DNA of 64,000 bases from DASTFY01 sp963829955 (GTDB lineage: Bacteria; Actinomycetota; Acidimicrobiia; Acidimicrobiales; Ilumatobacteraceae): contig CAWHKS010000009.1 of NCBI GenBank assembly GCA_963829955.1, forward strand, positions 62,001 through 126,000. Direction: 5' to 3'. The position numbers were made by a program, and so were the translations under genes. A model generated the notes under the pieces. It was not told the origin of the DNA and searched no databases. It was given only the letters and a program-made list of their open reading frames with translations. Positions 61,016-64,000 of the stretch are shown here, in pieces; position 1 is the first letter of the stretch, and every line of letters begins with the position of its first letter.

Positions 61016-61740
61016 ACCGCGGCCCCGACCAGCCGGCCGACGACGTTGGTCACGGCGAACGCCAGCAGCAGCAGCCCGGCCTGCCGCAGCGCCGAGCGCC
61101 AGCGGCTGCGGCGGGTGAGCAACGCCAGGCCCGCGCCGAGCGCCAGTGCGGCAACGACGCCGAGCACCAGGCTGAGGGCGAGGGCCGCGGTCCCCCCGGC
61201 GAAGAGCCACGGCAGCAGCGGGACGGCGGCGCCGGCGGAGAAGGCGATGAACGACGACGCCGCGGCGAGCACCGGCGCCCCCAGCACGCCGGGATCGAGA
61301 CCGAGTTCCTCGCGGGCGTGGGCCTCGAGGGCGGTCTCCGGATCCTCCATCATCCGGCGGGCGACCGTCATGGCCGTGTCCCGGTCGAGTCCACGCTCGA
61401 CATAGATACCGGCCAACTCCCTCGTCTCGCCCGCGGGGTCGTGCTCGATCTCCCCGCGCTCGATGTCCAGCTCGCGCTGCAGCAGCTCCTGGTTGGCCTT
61501 GACCGAGACGTACTCCCCGACCGCCATCGACAGCGCGCCGGCCACCAGGCCGGCCAGACCCACCACGACGACTTCGGCCCGATCAACGGAGGCACCCGCG
61601 ACACCGGCGACCAGGCTGAGGTTCGACACCAGCCCGTCGCTCATGCCGAACACCGCGGCACGAGCCGCACCGGACGACCACCGCCCGTGCCGCTCGGCCC
61701 GGTACACCCGGTGGGAGAGGACGGGTCCCTCGTGAGCCAT
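61012..61740 (-). CDS. VIT1/CCC1-family transporter
   Basis: A 242-aa protein with five membrane helices. The first has the family signature AAVFGMSDGLVSNLSLVAGVAGA, and the next is GLAGLVAGALSMAVGEYVSVKANQELLQRELDIERGEIEHDP with the acidic cytosolic metal-binding stretch. Three C-terminal helices follow. VIT/CCC1 proteins move Fe2+ or Mn2+ out of the cytosol. ATG 61740 is preferred; an upstream frame to 61779 adds a weak extension. Its stop overlaps the HTTM stop (convergent). Confidence 0.87.
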   Translation of the reverse strand: MAHEGPVLSHRVYRAERHGRWSSGAARAAVFGMSDGLVSNLSLVAGVAGASVDRAEVVVVGLAGLVAGALSMAVGEYVSVKANQELLQRELDIERGEIEHDPAGETRELAGIYVERGLDRDTAMTVARRMMEDPETALEAHAREELGLDPGVLGAPVLAAASSFIAFSAGAAVPLLPWLFAGGTAALALSLVLGVVAALALGAGLALLTRRSRWRSALRQAGLLLLAFAVTNVVGRLVGAAV

Positions 61741-61838
61741 CGCGGTCAGTGTCGGACCTGTGGGCGCCGCGGACAACATGATCTTGTCCGGCAGGCATCC
61801 CTCACATCACCGGCGCGCCAGGCCTGACGGGCGCTCGA

Positions 61839-62247
61839 TCAGGTTTCGTTCAGCAGATAGTCGACGAGCGCGTCCACCTCGGCGGGGGACACGGCGATGC
61901 CCGGCATGGCGTCCACGGGACCGGTCTGGACGAACGCCGGCGACACGAAGGATCCGGGCACGGTGATCGACTCCTGCACGTACTGCTGCGCGCTCATGCC
62001 CGGCCGGCGGTCCCCAGCCCAAGCCGCGACGTCGGCCAGGGTCGGCCCGGCCGGGATGAGGGCCGAGCTGTCGGGTCCGTCGTGGCAAGTGGCGCAGCCC
62101 TTGGCCATGAACAGCGTGGCTCCATCGGCGACGGGCTCCGGCACGGCCTCGCCGGGCACCGAGGGCTCGGAGCCCCAGGCCCACCCGGTCAGGGCCGCCA
62201 GCCCGAGGGTCGAGCGCGCCGACGGCCACCGCCACACGGGTGCTCAC
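61839..62247 (-). CDS. Monoheme c-type cytochrome (frameshift near 62213)
   Basis: A small exported cytochrome c with one heme site, GCATCHDG (CxxCH), and an axial Met in DAMPGIAVSP. A usual start, GTG 62247 (MSTRVAVAVGA), joins STLGLAALTGWAWG when one base is removed near 62213, which makes a proper signal peptide. As read in one frame, the N-terminus starts with MWRWPSARS. About 135 aa when restored. It is 16 bp after the FixH/YtkA-like gene in the same operon. It may be a donor to an oxidase. Confidence 0.8.
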
Positions 62248-62263
62248 GATCCGGCCGCCCGGC

Positions 62264-62791
62264 TCAGGCCACGGCAGGCCGGCGAGGCCGGCGCCGGGGT
62301 AGACCGGCGAGGGCGGCGACGAACACGATCGCCGACGCGGCCGTCATCGCCAGCAGGCCATAGCGGACGGGCTCCGGCCAACGCCGGCCGTCGTCGCCCG
62401 TGGGAGCCACGCCCCCACCGATCGCCACCACGAGCGGGCCGAGATCCTGCGGCCCGAACCACCCCTGGATGACCTCCCAACGGTGGGTGCCGACGGGGAG
62501 GACGACATCGGCGACGTAGTGCCCGAGCGGTCCCTCCGCACGGGCCGGGAACGCGGTCGTCGGCCCGCCGTCCGCGGTGTGGACGATCAGGCGCACACCA
62601 TCGAGGGCCACCGGCGTCACCCCGTGCTGGCGGATGGTGAAGCCGACCGGGGTCGGCTCATCCGGCGTGACCGCAGAGAGCGGGTCGAGCGTGGTGACGG
62701 CGAAACCGCCGGCCCCGGCCTGACCGGAGGGGACGAGGGCTACGGCGAGCCCGGCCAACAGGACGACGGCGGCAAGGACGACACGCTTCAT
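62264..62791 (-). CDS. Exported FixH/YtkA-like protein with C-terminal membrane helix
   Basis: A 175-aa protein. The signal peptide (KRVVLAAVVLLAGLAVALVPSG) is followed by an immunoglobulin-like beta domain (PVGFTIRQHGVTPVALDGVRLIVHTADGG, ADVVLPVGTHRWEVIQGWFG), then a membrane helix (LLAMTAASAIVFVAALAGL) and basic tail. The beta domain resembles FixH/YtkA/CopC-type modules that handle copper in oxidase assembly. The next gene encodes a cytochrome c, supporting a respiratory role. Similarity is by layout, not by strong motifs. Confidence 0.7.
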   Translation of the reverse strand: MKRVVLAAVVLLAGLAVALVPSGQAGAGGFAVTTLDPLSAVTPDEPTPVGFTIRQHGVTPVALDGVRLIVHTADGGPTTAFPARAEGPLGHYVADVVLPVGTHRWEVIQGWFGPQDLGPLVVAIGGGVAPTGDDGRRWPEPVRYGLLAMTAASAIVFVAALAGLPRRRPRRPAVA

Positions 62792-62853
62792 GCCCCTCCT
62801 ACACCGGCCGGCGGAAACAGGTTCCCTCAGGATCGCGGCGACGCCGAAGGACC

Positions 62854-63442
62854 TCAACGAGCGAGCATGGGCCCGACGGTGGCGTGGAGGGTCGAGAGCT
62901 GGCGGGACGCCGGCCAGCTCTCGGGGTCGAAGAGCGCCTGCATGGCGATGCCGTCCGCCACCGCGATCAACTGCTCGGCGCGGGCCAGGCACGCGGCCCG
63001 ATCGTCGCCGCGGCCGTCGGCGCCGGCCTGCAGGAGGTGGGCCAGCCCGGCCCGAAAGTCCCGGTAGGCGTCGCGCTGCGCCCGGGAGAGTTCCTCGTCC
63101 CCGGCCGCCTCCGCGCAGAAGGCCACCGTCACCATCCAGTGGCGCCGGCCGTCGTCGTCGAGGGGCAGACGCGCCCTCCAGGGAGTGCAGCAGAGCCTCC
63201 TTCGGCCGTGTGTGGTCGCGGGCCTCACGCGCCGCGTGGCGCTGGGCCAAGGAGGAGCGGAAGGTGAACAGCAGCAGCTCGCGCTTGTCGGCGAAATAGT
63301 GCGTCAGCGCTCCCGTCGTCCACCCGGCCTCCGCCGCCACATCGCGCAGGGTCGCCGCGCCCACGCCGGCGCGAGCGATGAGCTGGGCCACGGCGGCAGC
63401 CAGTTCGGCCCGTCGCTCTGCGCTGTCGACCACCTTCGGCAT
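62854..63442 (-). CDS. TetR-family regulator (frameshift near 63184)
   Basis: A TetR repressor of about 195 aa read in two frames. The N-terminal frame has RRAELAAAVAQLIARAGVGAATLRDVAAEAGWTTGALTHYFADKRELL, the complete helix-turn-helix. One extra base near 63184 separates it from the effector domain (HWMVTVAFCAEAAGDEELSRAQRDAY, ARAEQLIAVADGIAMQALFDPESWP). ATG 63442 is preferred over TTG 63451. It is divergent from a Rieske oxygenase gene, with inverted repeats between. Confidence 0.85.
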
Positions 63443-63463
63443 TGACGGCAATGTATCACAGAT

Positions 63464-63482
63464 GTTATATAACGTGGGTTAT
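63464..63482. promoter_or_regulatory. Likely TetR operator between TetR and Rieske genes
   Basis: Two overlapping repeats: the perfect 10-bp palindrome GTTATATAAC (63464-63473) and ATAAC-GTGG-GTTAT (63469-63482). They lie in the AT-rich 89-bp gap between divergent genes and near any -10 box. Regulation of both genes by the TetR protein is inferred. Confidence 0.55.
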
Positions 63483-63531
63483 CGAAACTCTCGTGCTGGT
63501 ACCGTGCCCACGCGCAGCGAGGAGGAGTGCC

Positions 63532-64000
63532 GTGGTCTTCGTCCCGACTCGTGGTGACGTCCCCGTCCGTCTCGGGCCGGGCGTGCCCATCACCCCTGGT
63601 TACGGGCCGAGCAGCATCAGCCGCCAGCCGTACACGGATCCGATGCAGTTCGAGCTCGAACGCGAGAAGGTCCTCAACACCACGTGGTTGATCGCCGGTC
63701 GTTCGTCGGAGATCCCCAACGCGGGGGACTGGCTCAGCTTCGAGAGCCATGGCGAGACCACCGTGGTAACGCGCCAGCCGGACGGCTCGGTCGCCGCGTT
63801 CCACAACGTCTGCCAGCACCGTGGGCCGACCTTCGTGACCGAGTGGAAGGGTTGCGGAGCCAAGAAGTTCACCTGCCCCTACCACGGCTGGATCTACGAC
63901 ACGACCGGCAGGGTCGTCGGCGTCCCGGAGAAGGTCGACTTCGCCGAGGAGCAGCTCCAGGGCCTGCGTGCTCCCTCGGTAGCTGCGGACGAGTGGGGCG
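63532..64000 (+). CDS. Rieske 2Fe-2S aromatic-ring-hydroxylating oxygenase, alpha subunit (cut by window end)
   Basis: The first 156 residues are present. A Rieske site has Cys94-x-His96 in NVCQHRGPTF and Cys115-x2-His118 in FTCPYHGWIYD. The region before it (DPMQFELEREKVLNTTWLIAGRSSEIPNAGDW) is the usual N-terminus of ring-hydroxylating oxygenase large subunits. The catalytic mononuclear-iron domain lies past the window. GTG 63532 follows GAGGAGG with good spacing. It adds an initial hydroxylation step to the aromatic catabolism seen elsewhere in the window. Confidence 0.9.
   Translation, partial: MVFVPTRGDVPVRLGPGVPITPGYGPSSISRQPYTDPMQFELEREKVLNTTWLIAGRSSEIPNAGDWLSFESHGETTVVTRQPDGSVAAFHNVCQHRGPTFVTEWKGCGAKKFTCPYHGWIYDTTGRVVGVPEKVDFAEEQLQGLRAPSVAADEWG

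Noticed and set aside
1..64000. tRNA, rRNA, riboswitch or insertion-sequence features
   Set aside because: No cloverleaf-like runs, rRNA-like stretches, transposase motifs or flanking direct repeats were seen on either strand by eye. A covariance-model scan would be needed to be certain.

Overview
The window is GC-rich, densely packed bacterial DNA with many 4-base start/stop overlaps (ATGA, GTGA) and frequent GTG starts. Gene content points to a high-GC Actinomycetota: an F420/FMN-type LLM oxidoreductase, an isobutyryl-CoA-mutase-like subunit, a xylobiose ABC operon without its own ATPase, two VapBC-type modules, and lipoproteins with Thr/Pro/Ala linkers. An Acidimicrobiia-like heterotrophic soil or water actinobacterium is my guess; there is no rRNA or other marker here to settle it.

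Left part (1-25.6 kb): a catabolic region. It opens with the end of an indolepyruvate ferredoxin oxidoreductase and an ArsR/SRPBCC pair. Next is a homoprotocatechuate (4-hydroxyphenylacetate) meta-cleavage cluster: DapA-like aldolase, hpaR, hpaD and a P450 on the minus strand, facing a FAH-RraA fusion on the plus strand, with a likely HpaR operator between them. After a VapBC-like pair, a small 2Fe-2S protein and an IclR regulator comes a second extradiol locus: a XylE-type catechol 2,3-dioxygenase, histidine phosphatase, nitroreductase and SDR, divergent from a TenA/PqqC-like protein. Then come a flavin monooxygenase, an amidase, a decayed stretch (16.96-17.93 kb), SDR, a gamma-butyrobetaine-hydroxylase-like oxygenase, an inositol-phosphatase-like enzyme, acyl-CoA dehydrogenase, a class III extradiol dioxygenase and an LLM oxidoreductase.

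Middle (23.8-39.3 kb): transport, envelope and regulation. It holds a Na+/H+ antiporter, a surface protein with a sorting-like tail, a PAS protein coupled to a metallo-hydrolase, CorA, a large membrane protein with a PI-PLC-X-like domain, a second amidase, a CPBP protease, a ROK regulator facing an MFS transporter, a TPR protein behind a 24-bp near-palindrome, and an ODP-like diiron protein.

39.4-47.7 kb: a complete xylo-oligosaccharide locus: LacI regulator, binding lipoprotein, two permeases, GH3 glycosidase and xylose isomerase, with LacI-type operators and a closing hairpin. It resembles the bxl operon of Streptomyces.

Right part (47.7-64 kb): a phytase-like secreted protein, a PNPOx-like protein, MarR, an isobutyryl-CoA-mutase-like large subunit, an OatA-like acyltransferase coupled to an SGNH lipoprotein, an enolase-superfamily enzyme (OSBS/NSAR type), VapBC with a perfect operator palindrome, a DJ-1/PfpI and GlxA-type pair, RDD protein, an HTTM-domain pair, a VIT-family protein, cytochrome c plus a FixH/YtkA-like protein, TetR, and the start of a Rieske oxygenase cut by the window edge.

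About a dozen otherwise good genes carry a single-base indel, mostly +1 in G/C-rich strings. The simplest reading is residual error in a long-read assembly, so most are annotated as one gene across the shift. The 16.96-17.93 kb stretch also has internal deletions and is called pseudogene. I saw no tRNA, rRNA, CRISPR array, insertion sequence or replication origin, and no stretch over 300 bases without a gene or gene remnant.
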